Shown piece by piece: positions 7,432-16,800 of a DNA stretch of 39,959 nt. This DNA is from Fen-1258 sp947085815 (GTDB lineage Bacteria > Bacteroidota > Ignavibacteria > Ignavibacteriales > Melioribacteraceae), in NCBI GenBank assembly GCA_947085815.1, contig CAMTXU010000005.1, positions 1 to 39,959 of the forward strand, given 5' to 3'. The notes below the pieces were generated by a model. The model was given only the letters and a program-made list of their open reading frames with translations. It was not told the origin of the DNA and ran no database searches. The stretch's first letter is position 1. Each line of letters starts with the position of its first letter. The position numbers and the translations under genes were made by a program.

Positions 7432-10400
7432 TTATTTCTTCACTTTAACATTTCTCAATGATTTGCTACTTGTTTTTACGGCTTTCGTTTTTGAAGTAAG
7501 TTTCTTATTAGTCTTTTTCACAACCGGTTTGTGTGTGATCTTTCCACTCACAGCCTTCTTTAGTTTATTACCCGACTTTTTAAAAAACTTTAATTTTGTT
7601 TTTGATTTAGTCACATTTCTTTTGAGAACTTTTTTCGGAACGGTTTCTGCTACTTTTTTTACTTTAACAGTTTTATCTGTTTTTCTAACCGACTTTTTAA
7701 CAACTTTTCTTTTCGCAGCGGATTTTTTTACAGTTCTCTTTTTTATTTCTTTTACAACTAAAGTAGCGGGAACAATTCCTTTCACAATAGAGATAGTACA
7801 ATCGTATTCACCAATTACAAATTCTTGTTTAAGTCCCTCAACATTTTGTTCCGGCTTAAGAGAATCTGCAAGAACTTCTCTTGAAATATACTCTGAAAAC
7901 TTGGAAATAAAAGAAATCATTTTGTCGCTGCTAAAGTATGAAACATTTATACGATCAATAACATCGAAGCCGGCATCTTTTCTCATATTTTGAACGCGGT
8001 TCACAAACTCTCTTGCATAGCCTTCCGCTATTAAGTCTTCATTTAGTTCCGTATCAATTGCTACAGTTACACCCTCCTCAGATTCAACAATCCAGCCTTC
8101 AATTTCGTGACTAACAATCTCTACATCTTCCCGTGAAATTTTTAACGATTGCTCTTCAACTATTAATTCATATTCGCCGGTTGCTTCAAGTGCTACAATT
8201 GCCTTCTTATCCAACTCCTTGATAGCGTTAGCCAGCGCTTTCACTAATTTTCCATATTTCGGTCCGATAGTTTTAAAATTTGGTTTAGCGGATTTACTAA
8301 CAATGGCAGAATCATCTTCCAGAACAATCAACTCTTTTATATTTACTTCTTCCAGAATTACTTCACTCATTTTTTGAAGAGCTTCTCTTTTACTCTTATC
8401 AACCGCGACCATCATTTTTAACAGGGGCTGCCGCACCTTTAAATTATTTTTTGCGCGAATAGAGCGTGTAAGAAATACTACGCGCTGAGCAACATCCATT
8501 TTCTCTTCGAGTTCCGTTTCGAAATATGCCGCAGCCGGAAAATCGGTAAGATGAACCGATTCATAATCTTCTTTTTTTGTAGCACCGTTTAAGTTTTGAT
8601 ACAACTCCTCTGCAATGAATGGCGCGAACGGCGAAGTCAATTTTGCTATTGTAACTAAACATTCATACAAAGTTTGATAAGCGGAGAGTTTGTTACTATT
8701 CATTTCTGATTTCCAGAATCGTCGGCGACTTCTTCGCACGTACCAATTCGAAAGTTGATCAATAGTAAAATTTGAGACCAATCGCGCTGCTTTTGTAACA
8801 TCATAGGCTTCCATCAATACATCGTATTCTTTAACTAACGTGTTCAGCTTAGAAATAATCCACCTATCAATTTCTGGCCGGTCAATGTACGGAACCGGTT
8901 CTTCGGAAAAATCGAACTTATCGATGTTAGCATAAAGGACAAAGAAATTATAACTATTCACCAAGGTGCCGAAAAATTTTCTCTGCACTTCAATAATTCC
9001 CTCTTCATCGAACAAAGTTGGTTTCCATGGCGGACTTGTTGTAACTAAGTACCAGCGTGTTGCATCAACTCCATATTTATCGAACAAAATAAATGGATCC
9101 ACTGTATTGCCGCGGCTCTTCGACATTTTGAGTCCTTTTTTATCAAGAATCAATTCATTCACAATCAGATTCTTAAAGGCAACTTGATCGAAAAGCATCG
9201 AGCCGATTGCGTGAAGTGTATAGAACCATCCGCGCGTCTGGTCGATGCCCTCGCAGATAAAATCTGCCGGATAATTTTCTTTAAAATATTCCTGATTCTC
9301 GAACGGATAATGATATTGAGCAAAAGGCATCGCACCGCTATCAAACCAAACATCAATCAATTCCGGAGTACGGTAATATATTTTTCCATCGCGCTCAAAC
9401 ATTACTTCATCAACAAAAGGTTTATGTAAATCAATTTCGTCTGGAGGCAAATCTTTTACCGAAATTCTTTTCCCATCACGATCAACAAAACCTTCTTTCA
9501 ATTCGGCAATAGAGCCGACTGCAATTATTTCCCCATCATCATTCAACCATAATGGAAGAGGAGTTCCCCAATAACGATCGCGCGAAAGAGACCAATCTTT
9601 ATTTTCCTCGAGCCAATTTCCAAATCTGCCGGATCCAACTTCGGGCGGACACCAATTGATTGTATTGTTAAGTTCAATCATTCTCTTGGCTACATCCGTT
9701 GTACGAATATACCAACTGTCGCGGGCATAATAGATTAAGGGATTATCGCAGCGCCAGCAATGGGGATATGAGTGTAGATAATCGTTACCGGCTCTGTAAA
9801 TTAGATCACGTTCTTTCAAATTACGAACGATATCCGAATCAACACCCTTTTCTTCTCGATCATCAAATTTTATTGTCTTCACCAGACGTCCGGCAAAATC
9901 AATTACATCCTCAGTAAATCTTCCGCTCTTTGTTACAGGCTGAACGAAGGGCAAATTAAATTTCTTGGAGGCTTCATAATCATCCGCGCCAAATGCCGGG
10001 GCAATATGAACTACACCGGAGCCATCCGATGTGCTTACAAATTCACCCGGAATAATATACCAGGCGCGTTTATCAAGAGGAACAAATGAGAATAGAGGTT
10101 CATAATTTTTATCTAGAAGAGCGGCGCCCTTCAAGTTTGCCAATAATTCGTATTCTTCTTTTATAACAGACAACCTGGTTTCTGCAAGATACATCACGCC
10201 ATGCTTTTCAGTTTTAATTTTTACATAGTCTATCTCGGGTCCAACGGCGAGAGCAACATTTGAAATTAAAGTCCATGGTGTTGTTGTCCAAACAAGAACT
10301 GAGGCATCTTCATCTTTCAATTTGAATTTCACATAGACGCTTGGGTCTTGAACATCGGCATAACCAAGAGCAAGCTCGTGTGATGAAAGAGGGGTTTCAC

Positions 10401-10962
10401 AATGAGGACATTGCGGAACAATTTTAAATCCTTTATAGATAAGTCCTTTTTTGAAATATTCTGAAAGTGCCCACCAAACAGATTCGATGTAATCGTTTGT
10501 ACAAGTGATATAAGGGTCATCCAGATTTATCCAGTATCCCATACGCTCGGTAAGAGTGCGCCATCCTTCTTTCATTTCGATGTGATGATAAACTAAGTCT
10601 TTCGCTTTTTTGTTGAACGCGCCGGTGCCATATTTTTCTATATCTGATTTTTGTGTAAACCCGAGTTCCTTCTCAAGCGCAATCTCAACCGGCAGTCCGT
10701 GAGTATCCCAGCCGGCTTTCCGGTGAACTTGATAACCCTTTAAAGTCTTATAGCGGCAGACTAAATCTTTTAGAGTTCTTGCCATCACATGATGAATACC
10801 AGGACGTCCATTTACGGTTGGGGGTCCTTCATAAAAAGTAAATGTCTTCGATTTCGGTCGTGACGAAATACTCTTTTCGAAAATCTTTTTATCTTCCCAG
10901 AACTTAAGAACTTCTTCTTCGATCTTTGGATAATTTATTTTTTCATCAAATTGTTTGAACAT
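7432..10962 (-). CDS. ileS: Isoleucyl-tRNA synthetase with lysine-rich C-terminal extension
   Basis: A 1176-aa class I aminoacyl-tRNA synthetase that charges tRNA-Ile. The HIGH-type motif is PGIHH at 54-58, and KMSKS is at 612-616. The CP1 editing domain lies between them, and the anticodon-binding domain follows (WYVRRSRRRFW region). The N-terminal motif GPPTVNGRPGIHH and overall length match the second, eukaryote-like bacterial IleRS type (about 1050 aa), often associated with mupirocin tolerance. Residues about 1070-1176 are extra: a low-complexity tail rich in Lys, Thr, Val and Ser with no catalytic motif. Such a tail could raise affinity for tRNA or other nucleic acid, which is inference. 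A divergent-strand frame opposite the tail is only a shadow. The downstream DksA-like gene starts 20 bases later. Confidence 0.96.
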   Translation of the reverse strand: MFKQFDEKINYPKIEEEVLKFWEDKKIFEKSISSRPKSKTFTFYEGPPTVNGRPGIHHVMARTLKDLVCRYKTLKGYQVHRKAGWDTHGLPVEIALEKELGFTQKSDIEKYGTGAFNKKAKDLVYHHIEMKEGWRTLTERMGYWINLDDPYITCTNDYIESVWWALSEYFKKGLIYKGFKIVPQCPHCETPLSSHELALGYADVQDPSVYVKFKLKDEDASVLVWTTTPWTLISNVALAVGPEIDYVKIKTEKHGVMYLAETRLSVIKEEYELLANLKGAALLDKNYEPLFSFVPLDKRAWYIIPGEFVSTSDGSGVVHIAPAFGADDYEASKKFNLPFVQPVTKSGRFTEDVIDFAGRLVKTIKFDDREEKGVDSDIVRNLKERDLIYRAGNDYLHSYPHCWRCDNPLIYYARDSWYIRTTDVAKRMIELNNTINWCPPEVGSGRFGNWLEENKDWSLSRDRYWGTPLPLWLNDDGEIIAVGSIAELKEGFVDRDGKRISVKDLPPDEIDLHKPFVDEVMFERDGKIYYRTPELIDVWFDSGAMPFAQYHYPFENQEYFKENYPADFICEGIDQTRGWFYTLHAIGSMLFDQVAFKNLIVNELILDKKGLKMSKSRGNTVDPFILFDKYGVDATRWYLVTTSPPWKPTLFDEEGIIEVQRKFFGTLVNSYNFFVLYANIDKFDFSEEPVPYIDRPEIDRWIISKLNTLVKEYDVLMEAYDVTKAARLVSNFTIDQLSNWYVRRSRRRFWKSEMNSNKLSAYQTLYECLVTIAKLTSPFAPFIAEELYQNLNGATKKEDYESVHLTDFPAAAYFETELEEKMDVAQRVVFLTRSIRAKNNLKVRQPLLKMMVAVDKSKREALQKMSEVILEEVNIKELIVLEDDSAIVSKSAKPNFKTIGPKYGKLVKALANAIKELDKKAIVALEATGEYELIVEEQSLKISREDVEIVSHEIEGWIVESEEGVTVAIDTELNEDLIAEGYAREFVNRVQNMRKDAGFDVIDRINVSYFSSDKMISFISKFSEYISREVLADSLKPEQNVEGLKQEFVIGEYDCTISIVKGIVPATLVVKEIKKRTVKKSAAKRKVVKKSVRKTDKTVKVKKVAETVPKKVLKRNVTKSKTKLKFFKKSGNKLKKAVSGKITHKPVVKKTNKKLTSKTKAVKTSSKSLRNVKVKK

Positions 10963-10996
10963 TTTTTGCTCTTCGCTTTAATTGAGTAACCGGGTA

Positions 10997-11611
10997 TTAT
11001 TCTTCGTCCGAATCATATTTTTTAATTAATTCTCTTTCTGCCGCGATAAATTCTTTTAGTCTTCTTTCTATCTGATTCTTTCTATCAACCATATCGTTAA
11101 CGCCTTGTTGAACTTGATAAATCATTTTATCGGCTTTAAGTTTTGCTTCCTCTATTAAGAGATGCGCCTCTTTCTGAGCGTTCAATAAAATTTTTTTAGA
11201 ATCGTCCTCTTTAAGTTTTGTTGGAGCTCCCTCTTTTTGCAGAAGAATAACTTCAGAAAGTGCCATCCCGAAAAACGCCATAGAACCAAGCATGATATTT
11301 CTTAAGATATAGAGTATCAGATTTTCAACAAGAAGATCGCTCAATCCAAAATAGTCGCTGAAAAAAGAGAGAAGCAGAACACTAACAAAAGTTGAAGAAA
11401 CGATAACGGAAAAGACAATTTTTCCACCGTGGTTATAGCCGAGCGTTTTATTAATTAACCATCCGCACGCGAAAGAGAATAATGACAATACAAACCAGAC
11501 GGAAAAATTTTGATACCCTGCTTTGAACACTTCTGTGCTCAAGAAATCGGATGCGAAAATAATTATGGCAAGCAATGCCGGTGTTGAATAATATACTGGT
11601 TTCTTTTCCAT
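10997..11611 (-). CDS. Unknown membrane protein with cytoplasmic coiled coil
   Basis: A 204-aa protein of unknown function. About four membrane segments (roughly 10-30, 36-56, 62-86, 93-120) are followed by a highly charged helical region (130-200) rich in Glu, Lys and Ala, predicted to be a coiled coil and ending in DSDEE. Its ATG overlaps the stop codon of the purine nucleoside phosphorylase gene (TAATG), so translation is probably coupled. The charged helix resembles the tail of the DivIVA-like protein two genes upstream (both contain KxQxxxIxEAxxKA-type helices). That similarity suggests, weakly, that the two proteins may meet at the membrane. I do not recognise a named domain. Confidence 0.8.
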   Translation of the reverse strand: MEKKPVYYSTPALLAIIIFASDFLSTEVFKAGYQNFSVWFVLSLFSFACGWLINKTLGYNHGGKIVFSVIVSSTFVSVLLLSFFSDYFGLSDLLVENLILYILRNIMLGSMAFFGMALSEVILLQKEGAPTKLKEDDSKKILLNAQKEAHLLIEEAKLKADKMIYQVQQGVNDMVDRKNQIERRLKEFIAAERELIKKYDSDEE

Positions 11612-12432
11612 TATAATTTCTTTATTACTTCTTTCATAATTAATGTCATTTTGGGTTCGGTCTTCATTGCCGTATCAATAATCTCTTCTACTCTCGCGGG
11701 TTTAAGCGAATCCGGGAAACACTCGTCGGTAATGATGCTTACTCCTAGAACTTTCATCCCCATGTGATTTGCGACTATATTTTCCGGAACGGTTGACATA
11801 CCGACAACATCCGCGCCTGCGGCTCTTAGAAATCTGTATTCGGCTTTGGTCTCAAGATTTGGACCGGGGACGGCAACATAAACTCCTTTTTGAACTTTCA
11901 CTTTATTTTCAAGAGCCACATCTTCAGCCAATTTTATGAGTTCTAAATTATACGGTTCGCTCATATCGGGGAACCGAGGTCCTAATTCATCCTCATTTTT
12001 TCCGATAAGCGGATTATCGCCGAGCAAATTGATATGATCCACCATCAGCATTATATCGCCACGCTGATAAATGGGGTTCATTCCGCCGCAAGCGTTTGAA
12101 ACAATTAAAGTTTTCACGCCGAGAAATTTCATCACCCGAACAGGATACGTAATTTGCTGCATTGTGTATCCTTCGTAGTAATGGAATCTCCCCTGCATAG
12201 CCACAACATCTTTTCCGTTGATCTTTCCAAAAATCAATTTACCATGATGGGATTCTACAGTCGAGAGCGGAAAGTGAGGTAGATCCGCATAATCAATTTC
12301 ATGTTCAATCGAAATATCTTTTACCAATCCGCCAAGTCCTGTACCTAAAATAATTCCAACATCGTAACTCTTTTTTGTCTTCTTCTGAATGACTGCTAAA
12401 GTTTCATTAATCATCCCGGTAAGTGCACTCAT
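11611..12432 (-). CDS. punA: Purine nucleoside phosphorylase, trimeric (PNP-I) type
   Basis: A 273-aa enzyme that splits purine nucleosides with phosphate into base plus ribose-1-phosphate, for purine salvage. Family motifs in order: phosphate loop GTGLGGL near the N-terminus, ESHHGK, the GRFHYYEGY motif, VSNACGGMN, and GMSTVPENIVANHMG near the substrate pocket. Length is normal. At the base-recognition position (Asn in the human enzyme), the sequence reads IITDECF, with Asp in place of Asn; Asp at this position is linked with accepting 6-aminopurines, so specificity may be broader than inosine/guanosine. The start overlaps the DivIVA-like gene by 4 bases (ATGA), and the stop overlaps the next gene by 1 base, so the three form a tightly coupled unit. 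Confidence 0.92.
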   Translation of the reverse strand: MSALTGMINETLAVIQKKTKKSYDVGIILGTGLGGLVKDISIEHEIDYADLPHFPLSTVESHHGKLIFGKINGKDVVAMQGRFHYYEGYTMQQITYPVRVMKFLGVKTLIVSNACGGMNPIYQRGDIMLMVDHINLLGDNPLIGKNEDELGPRFPDMSEPYNLELIKLAEDVALENKVKVQKGVYVAVPGPNLETKAEYRFLRAAGADVVGMSTVPENIVANHMGMKVLGVSIITDECFPDSLKPARVEEIIDTAMKTEPKMTLIMKEVIKKL

Positions 12433-12977
12433 AAAAGTTTCTCCAGTATATCGTCTATGTTTATTTCGGTTTGTTCATCTTGGTTTAATCCTTCTTTCAC
12501 AACTTCCTTTTTCTTAGGGCGTGTTTCAATATTTTGCATATTCATCTCTAAGAAACTGGACTGTGTGTTTATCATCGCTTTGATGCGTGCAATGAGTAAT
12601 TTTTTTTCTTCGCGTAATTTTAAAACGGAATCGCGAATAGAATCTGCTGCCTCTTTTGCTTTTTCAATGATTTGCGCGGATTTTAATTCTGCTTCTTTGA
12701 TCATCAACGCAGTTTGTTTTTTAGCAGATTCAACAGACTTTCCGGTAGATTCAGTTTGGTTCAACATTGCCTGCTGAAGACTTTTTTCTATCCGCTTGAA
12801 TTCTTTTAATTGATCTTCTTGCCTGTCAAGATCAACTTTCAATTTCTCATTTTCATTGAGAAGCTTTTCAAACTCGTCCGATAATCTTTCTAAGAAAACT
12901 TTAACTTCATCCCGGTCGAATCCGCGTACAGTTCTGTTGAATTCCTGATTCTTAATACCAAACGGTGTGAATTTCAT
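12429..12977 (-). CDS. DivIVA-domain coiled-coil protein
   Basis: A 182-aa protein with a clear DivIVA N-terminus: MKFTPFGIKNQEFNRTVRGF, then DRDEVKVFLERL, matching the I-x-x-x-x-F-x-x-x-x-R-G-Y/F-D-x-x-E-V-x-x-F-L pattern that binds curved membranes. The rest to about residue 145 is coiled coil, followed by a variable tail. DivIVA proteins mark poles and septa and recruit partners in Gram-positive bacteria. Homologues also occur in Chlorobi/Ignavibacteria, where their role is little known. It lies between the YggS gene (15 bases upstream) and punA (4-base overlap). The yggS-divIVA neighbourhood is also common in Gram-positive division clusters, which supports a cell-envelope role. Confidence 0.88.
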   Translation of the reverse strand: MKFTPFGIKNQEFNRTVRGFDRDEVKVFLERLSDEFEKLLNENEKLKVDLDRQEDQLKEFKRIEKSLQQAMLNQTESTGKSVESAKKQTALMIKEAELKSAQIIEKAKEAADSIRDSVLKLREEKKLLIARIKAMINTQSSFLEMNMQNIETRPKKKEVVKEGLNQDEQTEINIDDILEKLL

Positions 12978-12992
12978 TTCTTACCGCATTTA

Positions 12993-13673
12993 TTAATAAT
13001 TTCTCTCGCCAAAGATAGCTGTGCCAATTCTCAACATTGTAGAACCTTCTTCAATAGCAATATCGTAATCGTTAGTCATACCCATCGAAAGTTCGGTCAA
13101 TCCAAATCCATTTTTATTTATTTTATTTTTCATCTCTCTAAGGCTTGTAAAACAATTCCGGATAATTTTTAAGTCATCGGTGAAAGCTGCCATAGTCATC
13201 AATCCAATCAATTTCAAATTTGGATTTTGTTTACAAGATTCTGCTAATTCGAAAATTTCATCTTCGTTTTCTAGACCAAATTTGGTTGCTTCATTCGAAG
13301 TCTTAATTTCTAAAAGAACATTTTGCGTTTTGCCGATCTGTTCTGCTTTTCTATTTATCTCTTCAGCTAATTTAATCGAATCAAGAGTATGAATATAATC
13401 GGCAGCTTTTATAACATATTTAACTTTATTAGTCTGAAGATGCCCGATGAAATGCCACATAAAATTTCCGGTTATCAATTCCGATTTATCCCGTAATTCC
13501 TGGGCTTTGTTCTCCCCTAACTCCTCAATGCCGGCTTCTAATGCTTTATTTATAATCTCCGCCGGTTGTGTTTTAGTTACTGCAATCAGCTTAATTTCAG
13601 AACGATTCCGTCCGCATTTAATGCAAGCTTCCGCAATTCTCTCTTCAACTTTTTTAAGATTTTCTGAGATCAT
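12993..13673 (-). CDS. yggS: YggS-family PLP-binding protein (PLP homeostasis)
   Basis: A 226-aa protein of the alanine-racemase-like TIM-barrel family without racemase activity. It binds pyridoxal phosphate and keeps its level balanced. The PLP lysine is in IAVTKTQPAE (K34 from this start). ELGENKAQEL, WHFIGHLQTNK and the C-terminal LSMGMTNDYDIAIEEGSTM plus RIGTAIFGER motifs are all present. Length is typical. I chose the ATG at 13673; a TTG two codons upstream (13679) is also possible, and neither has a clear ribosome binding site. It is the first gene of the minus-strand run that continues into the DivIVA-like gene. Confidence 0.94.
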   Translation of the reverse strand: MISENLKKVEERIAEACIKCGRNRSEIKLIAVTKTQPAEIINKALEAGIEELGENKAQELRDKSELITGNFMWHFIGHLQTNKVKYVIKAADYIHTLDSIKLAEEINRKAEQIGKTQNVLLEIKTSNEATKFGLENEDEIFELAESCKQNPNLKLIGLMTMAAFTDDLKIIRNCFTSLREMKNKINKNGFGLTELSMGMTNDYDIAIEEGSTMLRIGTAIFGERNY

Positions 13674-13744
13674 CTTCAAAAATTAGGGTGAAAATGTATC
13701 CTATTGAGTTATAAAAGTCAACGAATTATCGAACGTAAATATAA

Positions 13745-13773
13745 TGAAAAAGGGACTCTGCTTTAGTCCCTTT
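13745..13773 (-). terminator. Intrinsic terminator after nrdJ
   Basis: On the minus strand, AAAGGGACT (13773-13765) pairs with AGTCCCTTT (13757-13749) across a 7-base loop and runs into a T-tract. It lies 35 bases beyond the nrdJ stop codon and before yggS, so the two genes should be separate units. Confidence 0.88.
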
Positions 13774-13807
13774 CTCCTATTTAATTATTGATGTATACTC
13801 TGATTAA

Positions 13808-16800
13808 TCAACTACATCCGGTAGTTGCGCCGCATGTTGTACACTTCAAGCAGGTTCCGTTACGAACCATGGTCATACTTTGGCACTCAGGACAAATATC
13901 GCCGGTATAACCACGTTCACGCGCCTTTAAGACGCTTTGATGAAGATTTATTGCCCTGGCTCTATCATCTCTCTGAGGATCAGCTTGCGATCTTTCAATG
14001 AAGATTTCTGTATTATCCAGCTCAATCATTCTTTCGCTTATTATCTCTTCGCTCTCAAAGTCGGGTTCTACAACCAAGCGGTGGTCAATTTTTTTTATGA
14101 TCTCGGCTTCTTCAACATGTGAAAGGTCATTTCTTCCAAGATATGTAACGGCAAGTTCTCTAAAAATGTAATCTATAACGGAGGTCGCCATTTTGATTCT
14201 GCTATGTCCCGACACAACGCCACTCGGTTCGAAACGTGTGAAGACGAAAGCGTCAACAAATTCTTCAAGTGGAACTCCATGTTGAAGACCAAGTGAGATT
14301 GAGATTGCGAAGCAGTTCAGTAAACTTCTGAAAGCCGCACCCTCTTTATGCATATCAATAAATACTTCGCCTATCTGACCGTTATCATATTCGCCGGTAC
14401 GTACGTAAACAGTCTGCCCATTAATCTTAACTTTTTGAGTATAACCTGTTCTACGATCTGGTAATCTTCTTCTCTTAGCGATGTATCTGTGAATTATTCT
14501 CTCCGCAATTTTTACTATATCATTTTCTTCTCTCTTCTCCATCAGGTCATCAACTTCCTCATCTGTCATTGTGTTTAGCGGCTGAGAAAGTTTTGACCCA
14601 TCACGGTAGAGCGCATTAGCTTTTGTACCAAGTTTCCATGATTGCAGGTACGCATATTTGATATCCTCTATAGTCGCGTTATTCGGCAGGTTAATCGTTT
14701 TGGATATTGCACCGGAGATAAACGGTTGAGCGGCAGCCATCATATTTATATGCGCATCGGCTTTGATATAACGAGAACCCTTCTTACCGCACTTATTGGC
14801 GCAATCGAAAACCGGATAGTGTTCATGTTTCAGAAATGGTGCGCCTTCAATAGTCATTGTTCCGCAAACATAATCATTCGCCGAAGCTATCTCTTCTTTT
14901 GAAAATCCGAGCTCCGTCAGAACATCAAAATTAAAATCGTTGATCTGTTCTTCAGTGAATCCGAGATTATTCTTTAAGAATTTTTCACCCAGTGTGTACT
15001 TATTGAAAGCAAAACTTAATTCGAAAACTGCTGGAAGAATGGTTTCAAGTTTGTTCAACACTTCATCATTAAATCCCTTCACCTTCAGAGATTCATTATT
15101 AATGTGTGGACAACCGATGAGAGTTCCAGAGCCCTTTGCATATTTAATTATTTCTCTGCTTTGATCATCATTATAACCAAGTCTTTTAAGAGCGGGAGGA
15201 ATAGATTGATTTATTATTTTGAAGTAACCGCCGCCGGCAAGTTTCTTAAATTTCACAAGAGCAAAGTCGGGTTCAATGCCGGTTGTATCGCAATCCATCA
15301 CTAGCCCGATAGTGCCTGTAGGGGCAATAACTGTAACCTGCGCATTTCTAAATCCGTATTTCTCTCCCAGCTCTAAAGCAATATCCGCATCTTCCCGCGC
15401 CGCTTCTAAAAGATCGGATGGACAAAATTCCGGATTGATACCGACCGGATAAATTGATAATCCCTCATACTCTTCTTTTCGAACATTATAAGCCGCACGT
15501 CTATGGTTACGAATAACCCGCAGCATATGCTCTGCATTATCTTGATATCGAGGGAAAGAGCCAAGTTCTTTTGACATCTCGGAGGAGGTGGCATAAGACC
15601 TCATGTGCATTATTCCGGTAAGAGCCCCGCAAATTGCATATGCTTCTTTACTTTCATACGGAATGCCTTGACGCATTAACAATGAACCAAGATTCGCGTA
15701 GCCCAGACCCAGAGTTCTATACTCAAAACTTTTCTGAGCGATTTCTTTGCTAGGGTATTGAGCCATGAGAACACTAATTTCTAGAACGATAGTCCATAAC
15801 CGTGCTGCATGACGATACGCATCAATATTGAATACCTGTGAATCGTCATCGTAAAATTTTACAAGATTAAGAGAAGCCAAATTACATGCGGTATCATCAA
15901 GAAACATATATTCGCTGCAAGGGTTGGATGCGCGTATCGTTCCATCAGCTAAGCAAGTATGCCATTCATTAATTGTTGTATCATACTGCAATCCAGGATC
16001 CGCACTTGACCATGCCGCATACGCTATTTCATCCCACAGGTCTTTAGCTTGAAGTGTTTTGCAAGCTTTTGGAGTTCGTCCATCCTTCTTCGCCTTTTTC
16101 TTTTCTGTTCTCCAATATAAATTCCAACTGCCGTCATTAATTACCGCTTGCATAAAATCATTTGTAACACGAACAGAGTTATTAGAATTTTGCCCAGAGA
16201 CTGTCAGGTAAGCCTCGGAAGTCCAATCTTCATTATAAACTGGAACTTCGATCGAGTGAAAACCAAGTTTAGCAAGTTTGATAACACGATCAATATAATT
16301 TTCGGGAACATTCATTTTTCGCGCTTCGATGATTGCTTTGCGCAATCTCAAATTTGTCTTTTTATTGAAACGTTCATTTTCGGGATGTTCAGCAAAACAG
16401 GCTTTAATAATATTGTTCAGATGAAAATTTAAAATCTTAGAACCGGCAACCAGTGCGGCTACTTTTTGTTCTTCTAAAACTTTCCAATTTATATACTCTT
16501 CAATATCCGGATGATCGATATCCAGAGTTACCATTTTGGCGGCACGGCGTGTAGTACCGCCCGATTTAATAGCACCGGCAGAACGGTCACCAATTTTTAA
16601 GAATGACATTAAACCGGAGGATTTTCCCCCGCCGCTCAGCGGTTCATTTAAACCACGCAGTTCCGAAAAATTCGAACCTGTTCCGGATCCGTACTTAAAA
16701 AGGCGTGCTTCACGAACCCATAAGTCCATGATACCCCCCTCATTAACAAGATCATCTTTAACTGATTGAATGAAGCAAGCGTGAGGTTGAGGATGAGTAT

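Noticed and set aside
7463..7993. Long plus-strand frame (176 codons) rich in Phe, Leu, Val and Thr, like a membrane protein
   Set aside because: It is the complement of the lysine-rich IleRS tail (AAA/AAG read backwards gives TTT/CTT). It has no ribosome binding site and sits wholly inside ileS.
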